Below, piece by piece: positions 16,894 to 25,847 of a DNA stretch of 64,000 nt. Position 1 is the stretch's first letter. Each line of letters begins with the position of its first letter. Below the pieces are notes generated by a model that saw only the letters and a list, made by a program, of their open reading frames with translations, made no database searches and was not told where the DNA came from. The stretch comes from CAWBAT01 sp046331665 (GTDB taxonomy: Bacteria > Acidobacteriota > Terriglobia > Versatilivoradales > Versatilivoraceae), in contig JAXLQK010000027.1 in NCBI GenBank assembly GCA_046331665.1, positions 20,734 to 84,733 on the forward strand. The letters run 5' to 3'. Both the position numbers and the translations under genes were made by a program.

Positions 16894-19734
16894 TTATTTC
16901 TGGATCAATCCTCCAAACATTGGGTCTTGGCGCAGATTTTTCAGCTCCGGAGAACGCTGGAAGGCCGCTTTGGGGTAACCATGTTCGATGGCTTTCCCAA
17001 TCCAATGCAAAGCCTGCTCACGTTCACCCCAATGTTCATAATTCAACGCCGCCCGGTACATGACGTAGGAATTTTCCGGATCGACAATGGTGGCGCGCTG
17101 AATCAGTTCTTCAGCTTTGGAGCGTTCATTCAACATCCCGTAGTACCCTGACAAATCGGCTAGCAGCTCCGGGTCGCGCGGATTCACTTTCAGTCGTGCC
17201 TCTGCCAGTTGAATGGCCTTCCGGAAACTTTCTTCGGCCTTGACCTGATCATGATTCCAAAAGTATCCGGAACCCAGGTTTCCCCACCTCTCGTAATTCT
17301 TGTCATCCAGGTTCAGCGCTTCCTGGTAAGCCGCCAAAGCTTCGGCAAACTTGCCCTCGAAAAACAAGACCGTAGCCAGATTGTCGGCTGTGTCTGCATC
17401 CTGCTCGAATTGCAGAGCCCGCTGCAACATCTCGCGCGCTTTTTCCCATTGCTCCAACTGCATGTATATAGCCCCCAGATCATTGAACGCTCGTGCGTTC
17501 TCCGGTGTTAAAGCCGTCATTCTCTCAAACTGTATAACCGCCTCCTTGTATCGGTTGTGCTTGTAATAGAATAGTCCCAAATGGTAGTACCCTCCCCAGT
17601 AGCCCGGTTTTGAAGCGATGGCTCTTTGGTAGGTCGCTTCGGCTGGTGCGAGATCCCCTTGAGCCTCATAAGATGAAGCCAGGCCCGCCAACGCAGACTC
17701 GTTCATCGGCTCCAACTCCAGTGCTTTTTGAAAATCAATTCGCGCAGATTCATATTGGCCCGTGCCCAATTGGATCAATCCCATCGTGATCCGGACCGGA
17801 GCAAGTTGATCATTCAAGTGAAGCGCCTGCTGGCAGTTGACCCTGGCTTTTTCAACCCAGGATGCGTCCGACTTGTCTTTGTCATATTTATACCAACAGG
17901 CCTCTGCCAGCCCGGCATAGGCGACAGCGTAGTTGCCATCCTCTTTGAGTGCTTCCTGGAGTGCATAAATCGCCTGATCGATGTTTCCCGCCTTCTGCCA
18001 TTCCAGCAGATACCCGCGACCCTCCAAGTAGTATTCGTAAGCTTTTGCTACTTGGGTTCGCTCCGCGGCCTGTAACATCGCCAGATTGGGCGGAGTCGTT
18101 AATTCAAGCATTCTTGCCAGTCTTGACGAGATCTGGTCCTGTAACCCTTGGAGCTGGATGAGTGGGTAGTCCGTCAGATCCGACTTTAAGACCCGTTGAG
18201 TTTCAACATCCTCCAGATTCAAAATGAATCGGATACTTTCGGGATAGCGTTGGAGGCTTCCTGTGACAGCCAGGTTGGCGCCAAAGACGGACTTCGCTTT
18301 GGTGAGACTGTTAATGCCGCTCTTGATTACTTCATGCGCCGGGACGACCCACAAGACTCCACCCGGTTGCTGAAACTGCGTGAGCCGGGCAGTGAGAGTC
18401 TCCAGCAACCCGTCGCAGAGCGGCTTGTTGCCGGCTTCACCACCCACGTTGGTAAGTGGCAGGACGACAACATGTTTGTATCGAGGAAGACCAGGTGCAC
18501 GGATCTCACCGAACCATCCCCTCGCAATCGAAAGCAGTAAGACTGCCAAGGGCAGAGCCAGCATCCAAATCCAACGGCGCCTTCCCAAAGGTCTAGCAAT
18601 CCCCCGTGCGATCTGCCGGCATACGTTTTTCCAAGTACTTTGCGCATCAGTTTCGCCTGGCTTGATTTCCCATTTGAGCTTTTGAAGGTCTCTTTGCAAA
18701 TCCTTTGCGGACGGGTAGCGTCCCTGTTTGTCTTTCTCCAGACATTTGCTCACCACCCGCTCAAACTCAGGAGTTACGTTGTGATTAAACCGGCTGATCG
18801 CTTCCGGTTGACCGTGGAGTATCTTGTCTGCCGTATCATTCCGATTGTTTCCAAGAAATGGAGCGTGACCTGTCGCCATTTCATAGAGTACGGTACCCAG
18901 GCTGAAAAGATCAGTCCGATGATCCACCTCTTTCCCGAGGAGCTGTTCCGGGCTCATGTACAATAAAGTTCCCAGCAAAACGCCCGGCTCGGTGGTGGAT
19001 TGGGTGACGGTTTGGTTTTCGGCCCTCTGCCCCGCAGTATTGCACAACTTGGCCAATCCAAAATCCAATACCTTGACTCGTCCTCTAGGCGTGAGCATCA
19101 GATTCGAAGGCTTGATGTCACGGTGGATGACGCCTTTGATATGGGCTTCGTCGAGCGCATCGGCCACTTGGAGGCCAATCTCGACAATCTCCGAAAACTC
19201 TATCGGGCCTCCCTGAATGCGGGCAGCCAAGGTTTCCCCTTCCGTATACTCCATCGCAATGAAGTGGAAGCCATCGGCTTCGCCAACGTCGTAAATCGTT
19301 GCGATGTTTGGGTGATTTAAGGCGGAGGCCGCTCTCGCTTCCCTCAAGAACCGATGCATTCGGGTTTGATCTGAGGAAAACTCCGGGGGCAGGATTTTCA
19401 GCGCATCGGTCCGCTCGAGACGGGTGTCCTTTGCCAGGTAAACCTTTGCCATCCCCCCGGCCCCCAAAAATGATTGAATGTGGTAATTCCCAAGCCGTCG
19501 CCCCACCAGAGAAAGGTTTTCGTCTGGCGTTGAATCGCGCACCGCAGGCGGCAACGTTTTTTCCCTCGAAAAACTTGCGGTACTTTGCTTCTCGGCGAGC
19601 AGCAACTCGATTTCCAGTCGCAGCGCGTCGTCGTTCCCGCAAGCCTGTCGGAGAAAGCTAGCTCGCTCTTCAGGGTCGTACTCCCGGCTTGCTTTTAGAA
19701 GGTCGGAAACTTGTTGGGAGGAAAATTTCGGCAT
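16894..19734 (-). CDS. Transmembrane Ser/Thr protein kinase with TPR sensor domain
   Basis: 946 residues. A short helical N-terminal module (to ~60) precedes a Hanks-type kinase: Gly loop GAGGMAKV (91-98), Lys113, HRD (204-206) in HRDIKPSNL, and DFG (224-226). All catalytic residues are present. A transmembrane helix lies at about 388-404. The outer part begins with a FlgO/TolB-like segment (KHVVVLPLTNVGGEAG) and continues with at least seven TPR units. This architecture is frequent in Acidobacteriota. The kinase would face the cytoplasm and the TPRs the periplasm. GGGGAGGA is placed well for the start at 19734. The target is unknown; the small gene at 16368 is the nearest same-strand neighbour. 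Confidence 0.9.
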   Translation of the reverse strand: MPKFSSQQVSDLLKASREYDPEERASFLRQACGNDDALRLEIELLLAEKQSTASFSREKTLPPAVRDSTPDENLSLVGRRLGNYHIQSFLGAGGMAKVYLAKDTRLERTDALKILPPEFSSDQTRMHRFLREARAASALNHPNIATIYDVGEADGFHFIAMEYTEGETLAARIQGGPIEFSEIVEIGLQVADALDEAHIKGVIHRDIKPSNLMLTPRGRVKVLDFGLAKLCNTAGQRAENQTVTQSTTEPGVLLGTLLYMSPEQLLGKEVDHRTDLFSLGTVLYEMATGHAPFLGNNRNDTADKILHGQPEAISRFNHNVTPEFERVVSKCLEKDKQGRYPSAKDLQRDLQKLKWEIKPGETDAQSTWKNVCRQIARGIARPLGRRRWIWMLALPLAVLLLSIARGWFGEIRAPGLPRYKHVVVLPLTNVGGEAGNKPLCDGLLETLTARLTQFQQPGGVLWVVPAHEVIKSGINSLTKAKSVFGANLAVTGSLQRYPESIRFILNLEDVETQRVLKSDLTDYPLIQLQGLQDQISSRLARMLELTTPPNLAMLQAAERTQVAKAYEYYLEGRGYLLEWQKAGNIDQAIYALQEALKEDGNYAVAYAGLAEACWYKYDKDKSDASWVEKARVNCQQALHLNDQLAPVRITMGLIQLGTGQYESARIDFQKALELEPMNESALAGLASSYEAQGDLAPAEATYQRAIASKPGYWGGYYHLGLFYYKHNRYKEAVIQFERMTALTPENARAFNDLGAIYMQLEQWEKAREMLQRALQFEQDADTADNLATVLFFEGKFAEALAAYQEALNLDDKNYERWGNLGSGYFWNHDQVKAEESFRKAIQLAEARLKVNPRDPELLADLSGYYGMLNERSKAEELIQRATIVDPENSYVMYRAALNYEHWGEREQALHWIGKAIEHGYPKAAFQRSPELKNLRQDPMFGGLIQK

Positions 19735-20225
19735 CGGGTCCTCCCCGCGAGAAGGTCATTCCGATGAACTGCAGCCCTTTGAATCTGTCAGGCCCCGAAG
19801 TGGTTGGGAGGTAAGGCGATTGAGAAAGAGAGCCAAATCAACTTGGGTCCAAGAAACCAATTCTGGGGATGGAGATGAGTGGGATCAACCATCATCGTGG
19901 CATTACAGGATGGCGAGACGAGTCGCTTTCAATCGAGCCTGAAAGATATCCCAGGAAATGCTCCCCTTCGGTTCCCGTGTATCAAATTAACTTAATTTTA
20001 CTCCCCTCGGAACCCTCCGGCAAATCGAAAACATGGCTTAATCAAGTTTTTTTGGCATATCGATTTGACTGAAAGCCAATGACGAAAACTCCAGGGACAC
20101 TATCTGGAGCGGACAAGAAAAATAGGCTTTGGTGCAAGGAATGTCTGCGAGAGAATGGCGAGGCGCCTTGCCGTTGGCATAATGCCTCGTAAGAATTGAT
20201 CTCCATTTTCTGTCCGGGACCAAAC
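19735..20225. other. Divergent promoter region between kinase and mutY
   Basis: About 490 bp between genes on opposite strands. It should hold both promoters. I see no recognisable gene, RNA or strong terminator. A GAGGC...GCCTC inverted segment lies at about 20158-20187, just before mutY. Confidence 0.45.
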
Positions 20226-21368
20226 ATGAAAATCCGCAATGGACAACCTCCACCACGGCACCAAAAGCCCGACGGAGATTCAATCCGAGTTCCCAAGAAG
20301 GAACGACTCTTCCTGCAATCCCGTTTGCTGCAGTGGTATCAACGCTATCAACGAGACCTACCCTGGCGCGGAACACTCGATCCTTACAGGGTGTGGATCT
20401 CCGAGGTGATGCTTCAGCAAACCCAAGTCAAGACGGTGGTCCCTTACTACAACCATTTCCTTGCCACTTTTCCTAACGTACGAACGCTGGCGAAAGCAGA
20501 GATTCCCAAACTCCTAAAGAGTTGGGCCGGTTTGGGCTACTACTCCAGAGCCAGAAATCTGAAGAAAGCTGCCCGAGTCATCTTGGATCAACATGCCGGA
20601 AGATTTCCAAAGACGGTCGAGGCCGTTCATGCTTTGCCGGGAATTGGCCGATACACGGCCGCCGCCATCCTGAGTATTTGCTTCAATCAGCCGCTGGCGG
20701 TGTTGGATGGGAATGTCATGCGTGTTTTGACAAGGATCTTCAAGATTACCGGCAGCATCAAAGATTCAAAGGTTCAGCATTTACTCTGGGAGATAGCCCA
20801 AGCGGTTCTCGACCGGGAGAATCCAGGGGATTTTAATCAAGCACTCATGGAGCTGGGGGCAACGGTTTGTACGCCCCGGCAACCCAAATGTGCGTCATGT
20901 CCGTGGGAGAAAAGATGTCTGGCGAAAAAACTGGGCATGCAGGAATCCTTGCCGGAGAAGGGTAAGAAACTGGTGTCGCGTGAAACTCATTGCGCAGCCT
21001 TCCTCGTTGAATATGCAGGGAAGATTCTTATTGTGCGCCGCTCGGGAACGGGACAGCTCCAAGGGTTCTGGGAATTTCCAAGCCTGGAATGGCAGGGGCC
21101 GCGGCTCACAGGTGCAATGCTTGCAAAACGATTTCAGGAGAAGTTCTCCTTGCCATTGCGAGGGCTCAAGAAACCTGCCATGCAATTGCGTCACTCCATA
21201 ACGACCCGGCGGATCACCATGAATGTATACCAGGCCAGTTTACCCGAGGCCTTTGAATTGCCCAATCGAGGAAGGGACAGCAGGTGGGTAAGCCGAACTG
21301 GCTTAGCCAAATATCCATTTTCGTCGGCGACCTTGAAGATCCTGAAAAGAATGAACTTGCGAGCATAG
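20226..21368 (+). CDS. mutY: A/G-specific adenine glycosylase MutY
   Basis: 380 residues from ATG 20226 (an ATG at 20196 is also in frame). MutY removes adenine mispaired with 8-oxoguanine. Visible features are the catalytic Glu in WISEVMLQQTQV, the helix-hairpin-helix LPGIGRYTAAAI, the catalytic Asp in LDGNVMRV, and the [4Fe-4S] cluster ligands C-x6-C-x2-C-x5-C (CTPRQPKCASCPWEKRC). A C-terminal NUDIX-like domain (FLVEYAGKILIVRR, GFWEFPSLEW) serves in 8-oxoG recognition. Length and domains are normal. It is followed by trxA after 188 bp. Confidence 0.96.
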   Translation: MKIRNGQPPPRHQKPDGDSIRVPKKERLFLQSRLLQWYQRYQRDLPWRGTLDPYRVWISEVMLQQTQVKTVVPYYNHFLATFPNVRTLAKAEIPKLLKSWAGLGYYSRARNLKKAARVILDQHAGRFPKTVEAVHALPGIGRYTAAAILSICFNQPLAVLDGNVMRVLTRIFKITGSIKDSKVQHLLWEIAQAVLDRENPGDFNQALMELGATVCTPRQPKCASCPWEKRCLAKKLGMQESLPEKGKKLVSRETHCAAFLVEYAGKILIVRRSGTGQLQGFWEFPSLEWQGPRLTGAMLAKRFQEKFSLPLRGLKKPAMQLRHSITTRRITMNVYQASLPEAFELPNRGRDSRWVSRTGLAKYPFSSATLKILKRMNLRA

Positions 21369-21429
21369 GATTGGCGCCAGGGGTATAATTTCCGAGAGCT
21401 CCGGCCATTGAAACTTGAAGATTAAGGCC

Positions 21430-21457
21430 TTGACAAATCTGGCCATGCGGTCAAAAT
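21430..21457 (+). promoter_or_regulatory. Candidate sigma70-type promoter of trxA
   Basis: TTGACA at 21430-21435 and CAAAAT at 21452-21457 with a 16-bp spacer, about 100 bp before the trxA start. The -35 box is a perfect consensus match and the -10 matches four of six. Position and orientation fit trxA and the following small gene. Confidence 0.4.
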
Positions 21458-21556
21458 GGTTGAGCAAATAGGGCGGAGTTACCACCCTGAATGCCCGTGG
21501 TTGCTGTAGTTCTAAGCGACGGAATATGGGGGGCTTAACCAATAAGGAGAAGCGGA

Positions 21557-21883
21557 ATGAGCGGGAATCTAATGGAGTTTACAGATAGCAATTTTGATCA
21601 AGAAGCCTTGAAGTCGGATTTGCCGGTAATGGTTGATTTTTGGGCGCCATGGTGTGCTCCATGCCGGATGGTAGGGCCTATTATTGATGAGCTAGCGAAT
21701 TCTTACTCAGGAAAAGTGAAAGTTGGAAAGCTCAACACGGATGAAAACCCGGGAATTGCCAGCCGGTATGGAATCATGAGTATCCCAACCATTTTGTTAT
21801 TCAAGAATGGAGAAATTGTTGACCGTATTTCAGGGGCCGTACCGAAAAAGATGTTTGAAAACATGCTGTCAGCCCATTCCTGA
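21557..21883 (+). CDS. trxA: Thioredoxin
   Basis: 108 residues, a standard single-domain thioredoxin. The active site is WCAPC instead of the usual WCGPC, in VDFWAPWCAPCRMVGP; the cis-Pro loop is MSIPTILLF. It would reduce protein disulfides in the cytoplasm, since there is no signal peptide. AAGGAG lies eight bases upstream of the ATG. The next gene starts three bases after the stop. Confidence 0.95.
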   Translation: MSGNLMEFTDSNFDQEALKSDLPVMVDFWAPWCAPCRMVGPIIDELANSYSGKVKVGKLNTDENPGIASRYGIMSIPTILLFKNGEIVDRISGAVPKKMFENMLSAHS

Positions 21884-21886
21884 AGG

Positions 21887-22117
21887 ATGAGCAGGATGAA
21901 TGAACTCAGAGCCAATGTTTTGCGATATCCGGTGCAGAATCAGCCTGGGCCGACGCCGGAGAAATACTCCTCAGGCGAGCCAGTCCCGGTTGCGGCTGAG
22001 ATTCGGAGCGACCTGAGTCAGTATTGTCCCCAGTGTGGAATCGCATTAACGGGCAACCATTGTAAGTTGGTTTGCCCGCAATGCCACTATTATATGTCCT
22101 GTTCCGACTACTACTAG
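21887..22117 (+). CDS. Small zinc-ribbon protein
   Basis: 76 residues with six Cys in the C-terminal half: CPQC, then CKLVCPQC, and a final CSDYY. This looks like a treble-clef or zinc-ribbon metal site. It starts three bases after the trxA stop (an internal ATG at 21896 is equally possible), so the two are surely cotranscribed. I recall small proteins with this ending in acidobacterial genomes but know of no function. A redox or zinc-dependent partner of the thioredoxin is speculation. Confidence 0.7.
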   Translation: MSRMNELRANVLRYPVQNQPGPTPEKYSSGEPVPVAAEIRSDLSQYCPQCGIALTGNHCKLVCPQCHYYMSCSDYY

Positions 22118-22201
22118 CGGGCGGCTTGCAGCTTGGTATGAGTTCCAAGAAGCCGCTCTTTAAGGCATGCAACCGAGAGGCATGCGGAATGCCTCGCTAA
22201 G

Positions 22202-23875
22202 ATGGCGGGAAATCCTTCCAAAACAACCGCGCTTTCACTCTCCGTTCTCTTCGTTTTAGTAATCTTTTTTTTTCAATTCTTCGCTGGATTGGGTCGACTC
22301 GGTCTGGTTGGCCCGGACGAGCCTCGCTATGCCCAGGTAGCCAAAGAAATGTGGCTCTCAGGGGACTATGTTACACCGCATCTTTATGGCAAAGCCTGGT
22401 TTGAGAAGCCCATTCTTTACTACTGGCTGGCTGCGCTGTCTTATCATGTCCTCGGCGTCTCAGAATCGGCGGCCAGAATGCCTTCGGCTGTCAGCGGAAT
22501 CATCCTCCTTATCGCGGTCGCTTTGCTTGGCTGGCGATGGCGATCCTGGCAATGCGGTATTCTGGCCGCAGTGATGCTTGGATCATCGCCCATGTGTATT
22601 GCTTTTGCACGGGCCGCCTCCATGGATATGCTCTTCAGCGCGGCCTTGACCGTGTCACTCGGTGGTTTTTTCTGGGGGCTTCCCTTATCTGCCCGGGCTA
22701 ACTCCGCCGCCAATACAATTTCCTGGCTTGATCGCTTTTTCCGCTCGTGTCTCCTCATTGCCTACCTCTCTCTCGGCGCGGCCTTGCTGGCCAAGGGGCC
22801 GGTCGCTCTGCTACTAGTCGGTCTAGTTCTGCTGGTGATGTTTTCTTGCCGCCCCGGGGCTTTTTCATGGAAAAAGTTGTGGTTGCTTCCCGGGATGCTC
22901 ATCGTCCTCGTCGTGGCTTTGCCTTGGTATGCACTGTGCTATGCCCGAAATGGATGGGAGTTCATTGAAGAATTTCTGCTTCGTCATAATCTCGCCCGCT
23001 TTGCGACGGACCGCTTTCAACACTCACAGCCTTTCTGGTTTTTCCTGGCAGTCGTTGTCGTGGGATTTCTGCCTTGGAGCTTTCAGTTGGGAGCCGTCTG
23101 CTATCGCACTCTTCAATCGGTATGGCATTCGAAGGTTCGGACCTTAGGGAACGATACGCTCTTTCTCTGGGCTTGGGCTATAGTGCCGCTTGTGTTCTTC
23201 TCACTTTCCCGGTCCAAGCTCCCCGGCTACGTTCTACCTTCGTTCCCGGCCATAGCACTTCTAACCACTTCCTATTGGGAAGACTGCGGTTCTCCATCAC
23301 CTTCGATGAAGAAGCTCGTCTCGCTGGAAGGCCTTCAGGCTATCTTGGTGATCGCGGCTGGTCTTGGCCTGCTGGTTTGGGGGGGACGCCTGGATTTGGG
23401 TCTTGCGCAGGTCTTTGAGCCGGTTCCATGGCTCATCCTGGCGATAGGCAGTTGTGGATTGTTGTTGAGTTACCTGGGGAATTGGAGAGGACTCTTAATC
23501 AATTATGTGGCGGGGTCAATACTGATTGTTTTGATTGCGATCTTTCGAGTGTTTCCTCAAATCGATGTCACCCAATCCGCTCGTCAATTAGCCCGGGAGT
23601 TTCAAATGCATGAGTATGGTGGGGAGCCGCTTTTCGTCTATGGAGTCCCGCGCCGTATTGCTTATGGCCTCAGTTTTTATCTGAATTCCGAAGCCCGAAT
23701 TGTGTATTCCCTGGAAGACATTCCGGTGACCGGGGAAAACCCTGTTTACCTGGTGACATCCTCAGCCGACCATTCAGCGGAGATTCGCCAGAAATTCAAA
23801 ACCGATCGGGAGATTGAATTTCACGGGCAAAAAATTTGGAAAGTTCGTTCAACCGCGCAAAATCCAGCGAAATAG
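22202..23875 (+). CDS. GT39-family (ArnT/PMT-like) membrane glycosyltransferase
   Basis: 557 residues. The first periplasmic loop carries GPDEPRYAQVAKEM, the DEPRYA/acidic motif of ArnT and related polyprenyl-phosphate sugar transferases, followed by WFEKPILYYW. About a dozen membrane helices follow and a soluble C-terminal domain ends the protein. It would move a sugar from an undecaprenyl-phosphate donor to lipid or protein at the outer face of the inner membrane. Acceptor and sugar are unknown. No clear ribosome-binding site precedes ATG 22202. Confidence 0.87.
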   Translation: MAGNPSKTTALSLSVLFVLVIFFFQFFAGLGRLGLVGPDEPRYAQVAKEMWLSGDYVTPHLYGKAWFEKPILYYWLAALSYHVLGVSESAARMPSAVSGIILLIAVALLGWRWRSWQCGILAAVMLGSSPMCIAFARAASMDMLFSAALTVSLGGFFWGLPLSARANSAANTISWLDRFFRSCLLIAYLSLGAALLAKGPVALLLVGLVLLVMFSCRPGAFSWKKLWLLPGMLIVLVVALPWYALCYARNGWEFIEEFLLRHNLARFATDRFQHSQPFWFFLAVVVVGFLPWSFQLGAVCYRTLQSVWHSKVRTLGNDTLFLWAWAIVPLVFFSLSRSKLPGYVLPSFPAIALLTTSYWEDCGSPSPSMKKLVSLEGLQAILVIAAGLGLLVWGGRLDLGLAQVFEPVPWLILAIGSCGLLLSYLGNWRGLLINYVAGSILIVLIAIFRVFPQIDVTQSARQLAREFQMHEYGGEPLFVYGVPRRIAYGLSFYLNSEARIVYSLEDIPVTGENPVYLVTSSADHSAEIRQKFKTDREIEFHGQKIWKVRSTAQNPAK

Positions 23876-23926
23876 GCATGCCGTTCGAGATCCAGGGCCT
23901 TTTTTCTCCCGGACCGGTAGACAGCA

Positions 23927-24880
23927 TCAAGAGCGAGCGCGGATCGGTAGTCTTTTCTTAAAAAAGTCGACCACTGTGTTCTCGTAGTTCTTCCTCTCGA
24001 CATCGTAAAGAATGCTCGTTCTGGATCTCTTCATGCGCAGGAGTTCTTTGGGGTCGGGAGAATGATTGAATAGCGTAAGGGCCTGGGTTTCCAGTTTTGG
24101 AGTCTCTTCGGCAGTAATAAAGAGCTTCTCACAGCGTTTTGTTACTGCAAGGGAAAGGAGCAGACTTTCCTTGGGACGCGAAATGCCTAGCGTCGTCAGC
24201 CAGAAGAATCCCCGGGCAGTCCCGTTCAACACCGTGTTGTTCACTCCCAAGACTGAGGCAGTTTGGAGGTCTAGAAAAGTTTCTGGGCTTTCAAAAGGGG
24301 AGTCTGCCACCACCACTTTGATCTTCTCGTTGATCACTGCCGCGGAAAGCGCCACATAAGCCCCCAAGGTCACACCCCACACCCCAACCCGGTTTGGATC
24401 AACATCCTTGCGTTCTGTGACGGTATTGATGGCCGCGTTCAGGTCCTGCGTTTCTTTGATTCCCAAGGTGCTTAGGCTGACGGTGCTGGAGCCATGCCCG
24501 CGAAAATTAAACAAGAACAGGTTATATCCGTTTTCCTGAAAAGTGGAAGCCAGCGTTAATAGCTCTGAACGGTTCGACTTGTACCCATGACACAGGAAAA
24601 TCACCGGAGCTCCTCTGACAGATGGAATAAACCATCCCTCCATGGAAATCTTTTCAGGAGTATCAAAGGAGATCGATTGAAAATTTCTGAGGAGAAAACT
24701 GCTGGGGTCAATGGTTTCAACCAGCCTCTCTGGAACCAGTGCCCGATAGACCGCGAATCCCGAAAGCCCAAGGGCCAAGAGCAATACAAAAAGAATAATC
24801 GGCAAGCCCTTGATAAGGGTTTTCCCGAAGGTCGATTCCGGATAGCGGATGGCGGCAATGACTCGGGTAAAATAATTCAT
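23927..24880 (-). CDS. Membrane-anchored alpha/beta hydrolase-fold protein, probable pseudoenzyme
   Basis: 317 residues. An N-terminal transmembrane helix (about 25-48) is followed by an alpha/beta-hydrolase fold of the type FLCHGYKSNRSE (oxyanion region) and FNFRGHGSS. The nucleophile elbow reads GVWGVTLGAY: the expected GxSxG Ser is Thr. The usual Asp and His near the C-terminus (ITAEETPKLE, VERKNYENTVVDFF) are also not apparent. The fold is clear but classic hydrolase activity is doubtful. It is convergent with the upstream glycosyltransferase gene. Confidence 0.75.
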   Translation of the reverse strand: MNYFTRVIAAIRYPESTFGKTLIKGLPIILFVLLLALGLSGFAVYRALVPERLVETIDPSSFLLRNFQSISFDTPEKISMEGWFIPSVRGAPVIFLCHGYKSNRSELLTLASTFQENGYNLFLFNFRGHGSSTVSLSTLGIKETQDLNAAINTVTERKDVDPNRVGVWGVTLGAYVALSAAVINEKIKVVVADSPFESPETFLDLQTASVLGVNNTVLNGTARGFFWLTTLGISRPKESLLLSLAVTKRCEKLFITAEETPKLETQALTLFNHSPDPKELLRMKRSRTSILYDVERKNYENTVVDFFKKRLPIRARS

Positions 24881-25070
24881 AATGGGTTGGCAACAGTGTA
24901 CTTACTTGGTTCCGTAGGGTGGCCAATATAGCACATTGATTCTAAGTCATATATCGGTATTCCCTGACCGATGTTTATCTTAACGCCCGAGAATCGCAAA
25001 GAGCCATTTTGGGCAAATTCTTGCCAGGGGATTTCGTCGCGTTACGAGAACGAAGAGCCGGGATCGAAAT

Positions 25071-25665
25071 TTAATGCAGAGATTCCAGAAATTGAAGATC
25101 CTCCGGAGAATTCACATTGGTAAAAATGTTATGGCTAAGGCCAATCCGGGAAAGGTCCGTTTCTTCCAGATAGCAGACCCTGATTTGATCAAGAAACTTT
25201 GTGATCTTGAATTGTCCCAAGGAGATGTTCTTTTTAGGGTAGGGAACCCGCTTCGGGCATAGACGGCGGCCAGTGGTTCCACTTGCCGTCCGCAGACTTG
25301 AATGCAACGGCGTCCGCGCGAGCAGCGTGGTCGAGTAGAAGACCAAGAAATTCCGGCCTCATGAGAGGCATGTCGCAGGCGATGAACAGGCTGAACTCGG
25401 TTCGAGCGACATCCAGTCCTGTATAGATGCCGCTGAGGGGCCCGTTTGAGGCTATCCGGTCAGCCAAAACGGGAAGCTTAAGGAACTGATATTTGTCTGG
25501 GTCACCGATGATACGGATGTCGTCAGTGTGATGTCTAAGGACCTCAATGGCATATTCAATCAGATATCGGCCACAAAACGTCAGTAGAGATTTGTCTCGC
25601 CCCATTCGGCTGCTCTTGCCACCGGCCAGTACGAAAGCGGAGATGGGTTCTGCAACTCCAGTCAT
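25071..25665 (-). pseudogene. mobA: Molybdenum cofactor guanylyltransferase MobA, broken by two frameshifts
   Basis: MobA adds GMP to molybdopterin. From ATG 25665 (GGAGGG upstream) the frame reads SAFVLAGGKSSRMGRDKSLL, the nucleotide-binding signature, and continues to ADGKWN. The expected next segment PLAAVYARSGFPTL lies in a second frame, and KKNISLGQFKITKFLDQ...NVNSPEDLQFLE lies in a third. Both junctions fall at short homopolymers (a C run near 25276 and an A run near 25232), each consistent with a single missing base. This fits sequencing error better than decay. No molybdoenzyme is in the window. Confidence 0.85.
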
Positions 25666-25847
25666 GGACCCTCCAGAATCTTTGAAGAGGAAGAATACCC
25701 TTCTGCTATACTGATAGTTGCTTGAGACGAGCCGTTTTGCTCCATCTCTCTGAAGCGTGTCTCCGGGCTGTAACAATCAAATTATAGAGGACCAAAAGAA
25801 GCAAGTCTTAAAAGGAAATGCCTCTTTTTCCGATGAGTTAAGTTGGG

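Noticed and set aside
20158..20187. Possible recurring AATGCCTCG element (also near 22190 and 49853)
   Set aside because: The shared core is only about nine bases and the surrounding sequence differs, so chance recurrence is plausible.
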